A stretch of DNA of 64,000 nucleotides, from contig NC_134030.1 of NCBI RefSeq assembly GCF_964204645.1, forward strand, positions 18,109,110-18,173,109, in the 5' to 3' direction. A model generated the notes under the pieces. The model made no database searches. It was not told the origin of the DNA and saw only the letters and a list, made by a program, of their open reading frames with translations. How positions within the stretch are numbered: position 1 is the first letter of the stretch; each line of letters starts with the position of its first letter. Source of the stretch: Tubulanus polymorphus. Its lineage: Eukaryota > Nemertea > Palaeonemertea > Tubulaniformes > Tubulanidae. Made by a program: the position numbers and the translations under genes. Shown in pieces: positions 9,575-20,778 of this stretch.

Positions 9575-12045
9575 CTAATGTATGTTTGCAATATTTAAAC
9601 ATAATTTACAAGAACGTGTGTCTCCATTTTTTTTGTAGAAACCTCCACAAAAACATTTTCGTGTAACGCGGACATCGGTTTTGGACTTAGTACTATACAA
9701 ACCCTGGTTGATAAACATCAGTTTCGCTGGTGTAACTTTATTTCTCAAGCATGAATAAACACGGACATCCCTATTCATGCTAGCGTGCTTGCTTTCCAAG
9801 CCCTGTTCCCCGAACATTCCTAGAGAACGCCAGATATTGACAAATTCAGGCACATGAAAAATTAACATATGCATTTTGGGTGTTATTGTTTGTTCCGGGA
9901 AAGTTCTTGGAAACCAAGCACCGAAATCCTTACAAAAGGTTTCCAAATCTGCCACTTCTTCATCTGATAAAAATCTACATGCAGAATACAGTTTGTACAT
10001 TTGTGCGAACCGTTGAAATAATTCTTGGTATATGAGCTGAATGTCTGGGTAATCTGATAGTACAGATAGTAATTTAACCGGATTATTTATTCCTTTATCA
10101 GGGTTTATGTTCAACAGCTTGTTGATATGGTTACCATTGAATGAAAGTGAATGGTAAGCCTGTCTGTCTATCCCAATTTCATGCAGTTTTTCATTGAGCG
10201 CTGACTGTAGTGGACCCATTTTTGAGCAAACCTCTTTGTAAATTTCATCTAGCTTTAATTTTCTAGGTCTTATTTGATCTTTCTTTGCCTTTATGTCAGA
10301 TTTGATTTTATTAGTTTCAGATTCGAGGTTTTTCAAGAACTTATGGCCTGTACTATTGGGTTTGAGACACCTTATGCACTTAAACGCTTCCACAGTGCCA
10401 TAAATCGAAATGCAGTCAGTGTGGTACGGTGAATCACAAGAGGTACAGTATTCAAAGTTGTTAACATTTCCATTTTCTATTTCCTGTATGACACAAATTG
10501 GGGCACCACAATGAAATGGTGAACGTCGCCTCTGATCTGCTCTTTTCAATACATCTATAGTCTCGATATTTTGTGCGAGTATTAATTTCAAATCTTCCAA
10601 TTCATTTACAAGATTTTGGACTACGTTTGATACACTTTTCCATTTATGGTACAGTTCTGGGTCTCTGTTCCCTAATGTTGAATGGTCGAGATCTTTACAT
10701 TTGTCTTCGACCATATCATAGATTTTTAGTCCGATTCCTAATGTTATGTGAAGAGGAGGTGGTACTAAGTGTTCTAAATCAAGTGGCCTATACAGCATAG
10801 GACCACTAATACTGTGCGATGACGGGCCAATCATGGTTGGTGCCGTCTCGATTAATTTAGAACTTTCGATATAGTGGTTAATACTACGGTTTTGATAAGT
10901 GTTCGCGGAATGAGAGGTGCCATCTTTTTTTCTCAGATGATCAAGAGGCACCATGCACTTAAGACATGGATAAGATGCTGTTGAGCCCTGATGACCCATC
11001 ATTGTGCTTTGATATGCAAGATCCCCGATGAAAAAAGTTCGAGCTTGTATTGTTTTTCCATCTAGAAAAATTGTGAATGGGGTTTCTAATGCCTCTTTTA
11101 ATGGCCCGAAAATCATCTTCAAGTTTTCAGCATTATCAGTTGCTTCAAAATAACCGACCAATTCACAACTATCGGGGCTATTGGGTGATAGCCCATTAAC
11201 TATGGAAAAAACCATTTTTGTACTCCCACCCCCCTTATCAATTCCTGTCTTAATCCATATTTCATCGTGAAAGTTTTGATGGAATAAGAGATTTCCAATT
11301 TTGTGCAGATGTTCTGCATGTCTTTGAGCTTGTGCGTGAAAATCATCTATGATTACATAGGGCGCAAGTTTTCTTTCGTGTGTACGGGAATTAATCTCTA
11401 GGATTTCTTCACCCGCAATGACATAAGGGGCAAATGACATTTCTCTGTTTTTTATTTCAGTTCGAATTTCTGCCACAGTTGGAAATACAGGAATGTCAAA
11501 GTTTTTTAAATCTCTCTTCAAATCAAGAAGACGAATCATTGGCATTCGTTGCCTCAACTTAATGTCAACAGCCTGTTTTGGGGTGAGCATGTGGAACAGT
11601 TTGATATCAGCTTCACGTAAGGCTGCATTCGTTACCGTGGGATACCTTTTGAAAAATTTGGCGAGTGTACAAGCAGAATCTTGGACGTTACTTTCTGGTG
11701 ATGATATTCCTTCAACAAAATCTTTCAATTTATCTGCGCGACTATTAAGCGTGTTTCTAGATGCTGACACTGACGGGGTACGGATTACTGGTACATTTGA
11801 GTTTAATTGGGATTGTAATGAAGAAATAGTTATATTTTGCTGATTGATTATTTTGTCTTTTTCTGTTATTTGATTTCTCAAAGTTGAAACTTCATTTTCC
11901 AATTCAATGATTCTTGTTGAGTCAGACTTTTGCCAGAAATTTGATTCTTCGTCAGTTGTAATGCTTATAGTATCTAAGCATGGCTCTGTCAAAGTTGACT
12001 CATCTTTATGGGGTGGAGAATTTATGAACTCCAGTTTTTTTTTAC
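9575..12045 (-). CDS. DDE transposase with RAG1-like catalytic spacing and inserted PHD-like finger
   Basis: One exon of about 823 uninterrupted codons (residue numbers count from the open-frame start at 12100). Acidic candidates are D288 (GIDKGG), D360 (FFIGDLAY) and E769 (GEQGLES). A zinc pair CLKC (379, 382) lies 19 residues after D360, and H744/H749 lie 20 residues before E769. These distances equal those between D708/C727 and H942/E962 of RAG1, an established catalytic/zinc set. A PPLHITLGIG segment follows at 448-457. Inserted between the second D and E is a C4-H-C3 finger (C531, C536, C552, C555, H560, C563, C575, C578). A coiled coil lies near 64-98 and a CxC...CxxC knuckle at 816-834. 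No ATG precedes M171. A pyrimidine tract ending in TAG just before 12045 is a good 3' splice site, so an upstream coding exon is expected; I could not locate it. Superfamily is unsettled: Transib/RAG1-like or a related unnamed group. Confidence 0.75.
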
Positions 12046-12296
12046 CTAGGCAAATTGAAGTTGAAGATGAGTAAGAGTGAAGAAGATAGAGGCAAAACAA
12101 TTCATAATTCTAGAGTAATTGATTAATAATCAAATGTATTTTACTACGTCACAATTAAGTGCAAGTTTTTCTATATCTAACTATATCTCAGTGAAATAAA
12201 TCGTCATAATTGATAAAATTCAGTACATGTATGACATTTGTTATCAATCATTTGAAGCTTGATCTGTTTGTGATTTTATTTGAGTTCATTTCTACA

Positions 12297-12448
12297 CCAG
12301 GGCTGGGTTTCAGAGATGTGTGGAAGCAAAATAGTTTCGGAACATTTAGAAAATTGTCAGTTATAACCATGGTTTCTCATTTTCACTATGGTGGTTGTCA
12401 CACCGATTGAGGATTATTTGGTACTCAGTCTATGAAACCGGGCCCAGG
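12297..12448. mobile_element. 152-bp MITE with Harbinger-like ends
   Basis: The ends CCAGGGCTGGGTTTCAGAGA and the reverse complement of ATGAAACCGGGCCCAGG agree at about 16 of 20 positions. The CC(A/T)GGGC..GGTTTCA pattern resembles the right terminus of the PIF/Harbinger copy near 28930-28948. No clear 3-bp target duplication is visible. A similar CCTAAACCGGGCCCAGGGC word occurs near 59410 and 60020. Confidence 0.5.
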
Positions 12449-12780
12449 ATATTCAAGGTTTTATTTATTCAATCTATTTTCCCAAAAAATATCACTACGT
12501 GACTACAACCCCGATATGGATTTTCTAATCCCTAAAATTATGACTTCATCCTGGATTCCCATGAACTGGAACAGAGTATTCCAAAATTTGAATAAGACAT
12601 GTATCTTTTTATAAGAGTAAGCTTTCTGGATTGAATAACAAATTCAAGGTTACTGAAAATCTAGAACTTACAAATGCATGATCAATCATGTGAAACACGA
12701 ACCAGAAACCATTCGCAGAAATAAAATGCAATGAATGAATTAAAGGAACAATGAATATCTTAAGGAATTCTTTATTAGTA

Positions 12781-12994
12781 TCAAAAAGTCAACAAGAGTT
12801 TTTCATGAAATTTAGACTCACAGTTTCTTCTTTTTTGGCCGAACCGTCGTTTTTTCCCGCCAGCGCCAACTTTTGAACCAAGCGATCCACCTGAAAAATA
12901 GAAATAGCAATGTTTTTAAAGATCTTTCAATTTCATCCATATGAACTAAAAAATTAATTTTGTTGTTGCTCAACTTACCAGAGTGTTGTGACAT
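12781..12994 (-). CDS. Predicted small two-exon coding region
   Basis: ATG at 12994-12992 in an exon ending at 12979 with donor GTAAGT. An 88-base intron ends in TTTTTCAG at 12891, and the terminal exon runs from 12890 to a TGA at 12781-12783. The product would be about 42 residues (MSQHSGGSLGSKVGAGGKKRRF, then a basic run), highly basic after the junction. A polyadenylation signal AATAAA lies at 12776-12771. A GTGAGT at 12821-12816 could instead act as a further donor. An alternative frame in the last exon (VDRLVQKLALAGKND) looks more protein-like but has no ATG. Splice sites and poly(A) signal are seen directly; the choice of frame is uncertain. Confidence 0.4.
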
Positions 12995-13502
12995 TTTGAA
13001 GTTGTAGAAGTCGACAAGAAAACTGAAAATATATTTGGAAAAATCAGCTTCATGCAGCTTGGCATTTTTAGACAATTTCTGATTTCTGATTAGTAATAGA
13101 ATACTTACCGAGCGACGACAAAATGTCTGCAACTGCAACTGTCTGAATTCAAACAGTGAGAGTTGAAGTAGACCGACGAGAAAACTGAAAATATATATCA
13201 ACTCCATGTAGTAGGCCTAGTTGTGTGCTTTATAGACAATTTCTGATTAGGAATACTAACTGGAGCGACAACAAAATTTTGAGTAAGGGGCTGAATTCGA
13301 ACTCCAAATTATTTCCAACGAGAAAACTGAAAATATTCCAAAAATCATAGGGTAGTTGTGCATTTTATAGACAATTTCTGATTAGGAAGCTTAGCCCTAC
13401 TTACCAAAGTGGAAAGATGTCGAGCTTAAGGGTTCGAATTCAAACACCCAAGGCCATTCATCCACCAGCCTACCGACATGCGTAATAGCAATAAAAAAGA
13501 AA
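12979..13502 (-). other. Tandem array of four exon-intron modules
   Basis: Four exon-like modules read on the minus strand: 13502-13405, 13326-13261, 13184-13109 and 13022-12979. The introns between them are 76-86 bases long. Each module starts right after an ATTTTCAG-type acceptor, followed by TTTCTYGTCG or similar, and ends before GTAAGT (GTTAGT in one). The introns share GACAATTTCTGATTAGG (plus-strand sense). Both exons and introns were copied, so this is tandem duplication of a splice-competent unit. The upstream modules contain stops and are probably 5' untranslated or alternative first exons of the gene at 12781-12994. Confidence 0.6.
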
Positions 13503-14351
13503 CTGAAAATAATACCGAAAACCCTACTTATTAGACATAAGAGGCCTGGCCTAGATTTGAAAAAATAATACTGGCCCAATGAGTGACCACAGTACTTAGT
13601 AATAGTTTGAATAGGCCTTTTGGTATTGTGGTTGATCCGGAAAGTGAAGAAGTGTGCTGGATTGTAAACAGGTAAATAGCCTAATGCGACGAGCTCGCAT
13701 CTCGAGTGGCCTAAATAATTAGCCATAGCCTACCACGGCCGAGTCGGGTTGAGCTCCACTTGTTCTCCCATCATCGATAGGGAAGGCCGACGTTTTATAC
13801 ATCAAACGAAAGCTAAAAAGCTCATATAGTTCATAGACGAAAATTATAAACGATCCATCGTACTATATTTTCGATATATAAAGTATCTTACCCAAGACTT
13901 GTATCGCCCGAGTCGTTAAATTTTCTCTCCACTTTGAAGCGGTCCGGCGGCAAAAGAGTCGCAGGTAAATGGCGTTTAATACCCTTACGAACTAATCTAT
14001 ATACTCAAGAACCTGCTACAGGGGATTGCATCAAGTCAACCTCGTTCGTTTAAGCACACTAAGGGAGCTAGGAAAAACCGTTAGATCGCGTACTTAAGCA
14101 TTTGGAGCATACGCGCGATGGTCACGTGACCCCGCCGTGGATCAATAATCGCTATTGACAATCGAAGCGAAACGCCGTACAGCCGTGATACATAACGATA
14201 CGAATCAATCCGTCTCTAATACATAAGTATTGACGGACTTTAGTTCAAAGATCCTATAGCCGAAATAGAAACACGACCGAAACCCGTCTGTAATACATAA
14301 GTATGGGCGGGAGCTATAATGCTTAAAGCTTAAAGCCGCGGACACACTGGG

Positions 14352-14375
14352 CGATTTCGTCGGCCGACGAAATCG
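14352..14375. repeat. Perfect 24-bp palindrome
   Basis: CGATTTCGTCGG followed by its exact reverse complement. The same motif context (GGACACAnTnGGCnATTTCGTCG) recurs near 31395, where the second arm is displaced. It is therefore a dispersed short inverted repeat and not a unique operator. Confidence 0.85.
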
Positions 14376-14863
14376 GCGAACAGCGCCGCTTATTTTGAAA
14401 CGACCAGCTGCTAGCGCCACCTTTAATAAATCAAAGAGCCGTGATTGGCTGGTTAATACGGCGCTCGAGGCGACTGATCGCCGTACCCGGACCAGGGATG
14501 AGAACGCCGACCTGTAAAATCCGCGGGTTATTTTTCTTGAGTGACATACGCGAACCAGCTGACGGCTGCCGAGCGAGCGCCGAAGGCGCGAAGCTATTTC
14601 GGGGCGGTTTGGGGGCCCTCCCCCAAGAAAATTTTAGAAATTAAATACGTTTTCCGAGCACTTAGAGCGATCTCGAACCCATGAACGACTATTATATTTT
14701 GGAAGGTAATGGCTAGTTCCAATGTGGTACATCCTCATTTGATGACATTCAGCATCTCATGCATTACGGGTCGAGCCCTGAATTATTGCAGTAAAAATGC
14801 GCCGATGAATGCTCACTAAAAATCATCACCAAGTAGTGTATAATATCCGAAAGCGTTCGCCAC

Positions 14864-14924
14864 ACACACGCAGCAACAGTAAGTAGACCTATATACGTTC
14901 CTACTGTTGCTGTGCGTGCGTGTC
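14864..14924. repeat. Long hairpin of about 19 bp with a 20-nt loop
   Basis: CACACACGCAGCAACAGTA is mirrored by TACTGTTGCTGTGCGTGCG across a short loop. It could be transcribed as a hairpin RNA, but no promoter or conservation can be judged here. Confidence 0.5.
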
Positions 14925-16170
14925 TGCAACCGATCGATAAAATACATACAAACTCATCGTAGTACAAATGTACATACAAAATCACTGTGTTGCAATGAAT
15001 ATGCATTGAAATGCGATACTTTTACGTGACGATAAGTAAAACAGGCACTGAACGCTTTTACGGTTCACCTGATTACCGATCGCGCCGGACCAATTGAGTG
15101 AGATCATCACCCCCGCGCCGGACCAATTGAGTGAGATCATCATTCTGTGGGCTTAAGGCCCTTGATTTTCAACTCGGAAAGAAGAACAGAGACGAACGGG
15201 TGCAAGACCCGAAACGCCGCCAGGCGGCGCTGTCCCCGGACCGACTTACATCGTTAAAGGATGATCTCCAAGTAACTGACTATACTAAAAAGTCGCACGT
15301 CTTATATTCACGCATTGCCGACTCCGATGTGTTGCATCACTCCGCGTCGCTTCGCTGGTCGCTCAACAATGGCCGTCGCGGTAGATGTGCTTCTTCGCAT
15401 TCTTTCGAGTCGCTCTGCTGCTGGACTACGTCGTCTACATGCAGATGCCATATATCATTAAAAAGCTTAGAACTTTCACTTTCTAATGGTGTGAAATGTG
15501 TGGAGGATCGTCCATTCGTAAAGATTAATAAGGTCTCGAAAGGCGGTCGTCATGCGTGACCGCGTTCAGGACCGTCGATTCAATCGTCGAATTCTCGGCA
15601 TTTTTAGGATATGAGGGTGCCGAAATCATCTTCTGGATTTGTAATATTGAGGACTATATAAGGGCGTTAACTTCGTGACTAGAAATTAAGGTGATAGCTT
15701 ATAATGATAGCCGCAAGACGTCGGTGTAGAAACTTAAACTCTCCAGTTAGGCTAGTCGAGCGGGCCATGTGCTCGTACCGGAAGAAAACAAACCGGCGAA
15801 ATCGTCTCAACTAATAAACTACGGCTCGTGTCGCCTAAAAATGATGAAATTCGTAGATGCTTTCACCGAGTCAAGACTTTATAATCCTCTTTCAAACGGT
15901 ATCACACGTGATAGCTTTCGATAATTATTTCGTGTGTAAAAGGCGAGATAAATGCAGCGGCGGTACTATTTACCACCGGGAACAATTTCGGGATTAAGGA
16001 GTCGCGGGTTATCGTCGGCGCCGGAGTAAGGGGAAGGTATCTTCTGCAAGGTCGCTAATAAACAAGGGGAAGGAGGAATCTGTCTTGAGAAATGAAATTT
16101 TGTTACATCTACACACATTCAGACGTCACAAATTGAAAGTGACGAAATCGAGGAAACGAACAGCAACAAT

Positions 16171-16626
16171 TAGCAGACAGTTCACTAGCTATCAGACAGT
16201 TCACTAGCTTTCAGACAGTTCACTAGCTGTCACACAGTTCACTAGCTATCAGACAGTTCATTAGCTGTCAGACAATTCACTAGCTGTCAGACAGTTCACT
16301 AGCTATCAGACAGTTCACTAGCTGTCGGACAGTTCACTAGCTATCAGACAGTTCACTAGCTATCAGACAGTTAACTAGCTGTCAGACAGTTCACTAGCTG
16401 TCAGACAGTTCCCTAGCTGTCAGACAGTTCACTAGCTTTCAGACAGTTCACTAGCTGTCACACAGTTCACTAGCTATCAGACAGTTCACTAGCTATCAGA
16501 CAGTTCACTAGCTTTCAGACAGTTCACTAGCTGTCACACAGTTCACTAGCTATCAGACAGTTCACTAGCTTTCAGACAGTTCACTAGCTATCAGACAGTT
16601 CACTACTGTCACACAGTTCACTAGCT
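16171..16626. repeat. 19-bp minisatellite, about 24 copies
   Basis: Unit AGCTATCAGACAGTTCACT with variants CTGTC, CTTTC and CACAC in its first half. The CTGTCAGACAG core is a near-palindrome. Immediately upstream is the 55-bp segment also present near 6160-6215, so the array grew next to a dispersed repeat. Confidence 0.95.
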
Positions 16627-18234
16627 ACATAAATAAGGATATAACTTGTTAAAAGATATATAATGTAGGCTACGCTTATCAGTATAGTTCATGATTCATG
16701 CTGTTTGTCACGTATGTGTTCATTGTGCACGTAATACATTGATAGGCGCAGAGACAATACTACATAATCGGTACCATATCATCTTATGATTGGCCAAACA
16801 ATATGCCGTATAGGCCCCGGCTATCATTAGATATTTTAGTCGGCGGTTTAACATTATCATTTTTTATTTATGAACCCCTCCTGGACTGGATCCGCCGCGC
16901 CTGATTGACGCTGCCTTATCGATAATTCGTAACTCGTCTCATTGTGAGTGCATTTTTATGAAAATACCCCTCCCCTCCTCCTACCTAAATCACAATCGCG
17001 TTTGTTCACAAAAATGACAAGAATATCCTAACAACATACCTCTCGATATGACAAAACTGTAAGATGAATATATACTGTATCAAAACCGTACGTCCACAGG
17101 ACACTACTGTTCGTCTTCCGCTAAGTGACTGAACTGCGCACTTTATCCGATCCCGCCCCCGTCACGTGATCTATTTGTATTTTTTTAGATACGTGGTAAT
17201 GATGGTCATTTGTCCTGTGAAACTCATGAATATTAATGAGCTCATCGATCGCTTCCCGGAAGTCAGGCAAGCACTCGCGTGTCTGTATCGATTGTATTGT
17301 AGTAGTATAGTATCCGTTTTGGTTCCACTCTGAGTTCCACACGGGGTTCCACTCTGAGTTCCACTCTGAGTTTCACTCTGAGTTCCACACGGGGTTCCAC
17401 AGGGTCCACAGTTGTGAATTAAGATTTGACTATGAGTTAACTCATTGAAAATGAACTGATTTTAACCCAGATTATGACCAGTGATCCCAATAGTTAGATA
17501 ATATGGCCCGAGTCCGTTATAAGTCGAAAATAGTGCCAGTGTAGTCGGCCATCTTGATTTTGGTCAGGTCAGTTTTTGGGACAGAATCACCGACGGGCCG
17601 CCAGTCCGAATTGTATATGTTGTAGCAATAATACATTGAATTCTAACAGCTGCCGCGAAACGAAGCAGCGGCGGATCTAGGGACCCGAGAGACCAGGGCC
17701 ACTCCCCCTCGAAGTACCGAGCGTTTATTTCTTATTTTCCCGAATACTGTTGCGCCCCGGCTTGAGAGTTTTGTGCAGCAATAATCTAATCATGAATTAG
17801 TTCTAAAATGCAGGAAATTGCACCAATTTTGCACATGGAATTTTGAAATATTCTGGGGGATGATCCCCAGATTCCCTTGTCTTCGCGCCTAATACGGCGT
17901 TCAAAATTTGTGCGCCCATGGTGCGCAATATGAGTGCTTTACATTAATCTCTAACAGCCAAATTAAATTTTGAATAAAGTGAATTGACGCGTCGATAATG
18001 CTATATCCATTTGACAGTAATTCCATGCCATAAATGAATACCATTATCGTCAACCCGGACGATAAATTATTATAATCATTGTGAAAATATCCAATTATTT
18101 TCTAGTTTAGTTGAAATTACCAAATAAGATCAAAATCATCCACATCCCGATGGACCCGAGTTTTGAAGTTGGACAAAAATAAATAAAGAACATAAAATAT
18201 AGAGTCTTGAACTAGGGCTAAACACGAGTGTTTT
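16627..18234. other. Sequence without a recognised gene
   Basis: 17325-17402 is a short tandem array of GAGTTCCACTCT-like words. 17650-17960 has C-rich and G-rich runs (CCACTCCCCCTCG, CTGGGGGATGATCCCCAG) like a degraded non-autonomous element. No convincing coding frame is present. Confidence 0.4.
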
Positions 18235-18384
18235 GAAACAGGCCCTCCACTGGAGAACTATGAGTGTATTGAAACAGGCCCTCCGCTGGAGAACCATGAG
18301 TATTGAAACAGGCCCTCCGCTGGAGAACCATGAGTATTGAAATAGGCCCTCCGCTGGAGAACCATGAGTATTGAAACAGGCTAC
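18235..18384. repeat. 34-36-bp minisatellite, four copies
   Basis: Unit GAAACAGGCCCTCCGCTGGA continuing to GAACCATGAGTATT. The first copy is 36 bp, later ones 34 bp. Long minus-strand frames across it are repeat artefacts. Confidence 0.92.
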
Positions 18385-18818
18385 CTGAGATACCCTGTAC
18401 CCGTGGAGCACAACGGTCCAAACTAAAATGCAGTTAGAAAAATCTATTCACCTCACAGAAGGAGAGAACTTCCGCTTTATATGCGATTTTTATATCTGAA
18501 TTGCTATCGACTGATATTGCAGCTGTAAAATGAATACTCCCAAATCATGCTGATATAAATTCTATAGGAGGCCCGGAATCAAATGGGATTTTGGATTTGA
18601 AAAACTATCTAACTGCAGGGCGAATCGAGACAGGAACACAAGGAGCACACGTGTTCACGTCGAAATTTATCCCGTACCCTTTTGAAAATACAGCCCCCAA
18701 TAAGACAGCAATCCGCAGCGCGAGATTTAGCTTATATACCCTAAATGTCCCTCAAATGCCTAAAAATCGTGTGAGAATCTGACAATTATAGAAATGAAAA
18801 ATAGAATCCGAAATGTTT

Positions 18819-19068
18819 CCTTGAGCTAGTGTAGTTTATTCAACGTTTCGACTATATCCTAATAGTCATCTTCAGGAATACTGTATTCCTTGAGCTAGTG
18901 TAGTTTATTCAACGTTTCGACTATATCCTAATTGTCATCTTCAGGAATACTGTATTCCTTGAGCTAGTGTAGTTAATTCAACGTTTCGACTAATCCTAAT
19001 AGTCATCCTCGGGAATACTGTATTCCTTGAGCTAGTGTAGTCTATTCAGCGTTTCCACTATATCCTAA
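18819..19068. repeat. 69-bp tandem repeat with CGAAACGTTGAATAAA core
   Basis: Copies start at 18819, 18888, 18957 and 19025. On the minus strand each unit reads CTGAAGATGACTAT, TAGG, ATAGTCGAAACGTTGAATAA, with a GGAATACAGTATTCC hairpin between units. A stem (GACTAT / ATAGTC) followed by CGAAACGTTGAA recurs at ends of several animal retroelements, so this may be a retroelement terminus amplified in tandem. Confidence 0.85.
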
Positions 19069-19158
19069 TAGGTCAATCGATGGTATTTCATCATATTTTC
19101 AGATTTTATCACCTTTTCATCTTTTACCACCTTTTCATTATCTTTCAACGGTTGCCAA

Positions 19159-20178
19159 TAGCAACCATTCGATGATACTACTAACGCCATCTGTGCATAT
19201 AGAGGCTATCAATCCATCTATTTCTGGTAAAAAGTATGAGTTCCAATGTCTCTACTTCACACTCTGTTGTCGCGCTATAATCTTCGAATCCCAAACAGAT
19301 TGAATATGATCATGTTCGAGTCCCTTATTTAAATGTATTTCCTAATGAATTGTGATCATTTTTTGTAAATTTATCTAGAATGCCTGGATTCTGAGGCATT
19401 TTTGTTCCATTCATGACTTCTCGGGGTGCCTTTAATATTAATAAGAAATGCTTATTAATTTTTCTTAAGAAAAACTTTGCGTCAACAATTGTGATGCTTT
19501 ACACTCTTATTAGACTGTTGTGGGAATTTTATCACATATTCATAAAATTTTGACAATTCATGAATGACTCTTATCAGGAAAGATACTAACTAATCCTTTC
19601 TAAAACTGACAAAGCGAAAAATTCATTATCCTTATTGATTAACAAGCCAAATGATTTATGAATAGAATTGATAAATTTATTTGGACAATTCGCTTGTCAG
19701 CAAACAAGTGAAGGTGTTGCTAAAAATTTAAGATCATTTGCTATTTGACATTCTGGATTCGAGCCTTAGCTTAGCTTAGTCTCGACAAATTGTCAGAAGA
19801 CATTTCCAGAAAAAGCCTAATAGCACGCAACCTAATAGCTACGAGTAATCGAGATGATTACACGTAGCACGCACGAATGAACTAGTGCAACTGGCATTAT
19901 CAAAGTTCATGTAAATATGAATTTTCTCCTGGACCTGAACCAAAAAGTGCGATAAAACCTATACAAATACACGGTATGTCATGACGCCCGTGCATTCAAC
20001 GATTTCTCGACTAGGTTTCTCGATTTTCTAGGACTCAATGATTTCTCGATTTAGGCTACCCGACACTTATTATTACGCATGTGTTAGAGTTGCCCTATCT
20101 GCTATTCGCCTGAAATAGATGGATAGACACCTCTATATGCCGATAGATGGCGTTCGTAGTATCATCGAATGGTTGCTA
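19159..20178. mobile_element. 1.02-kb element with ~70-bp terminal inverted repeats
   Basis: TAGCAACCATTCGATGATAC at 19159 (arm to 19227) is mirrored by the arm 20109-20178 ending GTATCATCGAATGGTTGCTA, with scattered mismatches. The interior has no transposase frame, so it is non-autonomous. No target-site duplication is obvious. It begins 90 bases after the 69-bp tandem array. Confidence 0.7.
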
Positions 20179-20778
20179 GGGATCCCGATATGTTAGTGTA
20201 ACATTTCTTTGATCATAACTACTGGGATAGACTTTATAAACCACCGAGGTTTTTCTTAGCATTATGAGTTTTCCGGCTTGCTCGGCTACCCGTACTGGCG
20301 GGGTAGTCTACCCGTACTGGCGGGGTAGTTTAGAGAGGCCAATGAAATCGCCGGTTTGCTGAACTACCTCTCTTGGCCGGGATGCGGTATCATGATTGAT
20401 CTGACAGTTTCAAGTGGTTAATGGGTGTTTCAAGTGCTTATTACTTAATGTGGTACAAAAAAGATGTCATAATACCAATACGCTATACCGCTAGCTTCGT
20501 AGAAAGACCACTGCCTGTGGCCTTCCCAAATTTTGATTTTCCTGATCGATTTGATTTCGATTCCACATGTTTCACCTGAGCTATAGACCACAATGCTGAC
20601 ACCATGATGGTCAGTAACTGACCAATTGAGATATTCCCGAGTGTGAACACTTGAGCACACGAATTTCGATTTTTAAAGTCATCGTTTGTTTCCGAACTAC
20701 TGAGGTATCATCATTGCATATTCATAAATTGACCATCACTGTCCACCACTGACCAGGTGAAACTTCTCGAATATCGTG

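Larger units (their letters stand above)
13503..16170. other. Mostly unique sequence with short repeats, no clear gene
   Basis: Somewhat higher G+C than its surroundings from about 14.2 to 15.6 kb. Contains a 24-bp palindrome (14352), a long hairpin (14864-14924), and two copies of CGCGCCGGACCAATTGAGTG at 15081 and 15114 (33-bp period). The stretch 14575-14640 (GAGCGCCGAAGGCGCGAAGC, then G- and C-rich runs) resembles termini of widespread invertebrate repeats. A 142-codon plus frame (15131-15559) has no recognisable motif and is probably chance. Confidence 0.35.

Noticed and set aside
9575-12100. RAG2-like partner gene near the RAG1-like transposase
   Set aside because: No kelch-type repeats or opposing gene seen on either side within the window; the PHD-like finger is inside the transposase itself.
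15131-15559. 142-codon plus-strand frame
   Set aside because: Serine/arginine-rich translation of G+C-rich DNA with no motif, splice signal or duplicate support.
18819-19068. Hammerhead ribozyme in each 69-bp unit (CTGAAGA ... GAAAC)
   Set aside because: The CUGANGA and GAAA core words and a stem II are present, but a stem III closing on a U-H cleavage site could not be found in the unit or across units, and one base is extra before stem II.
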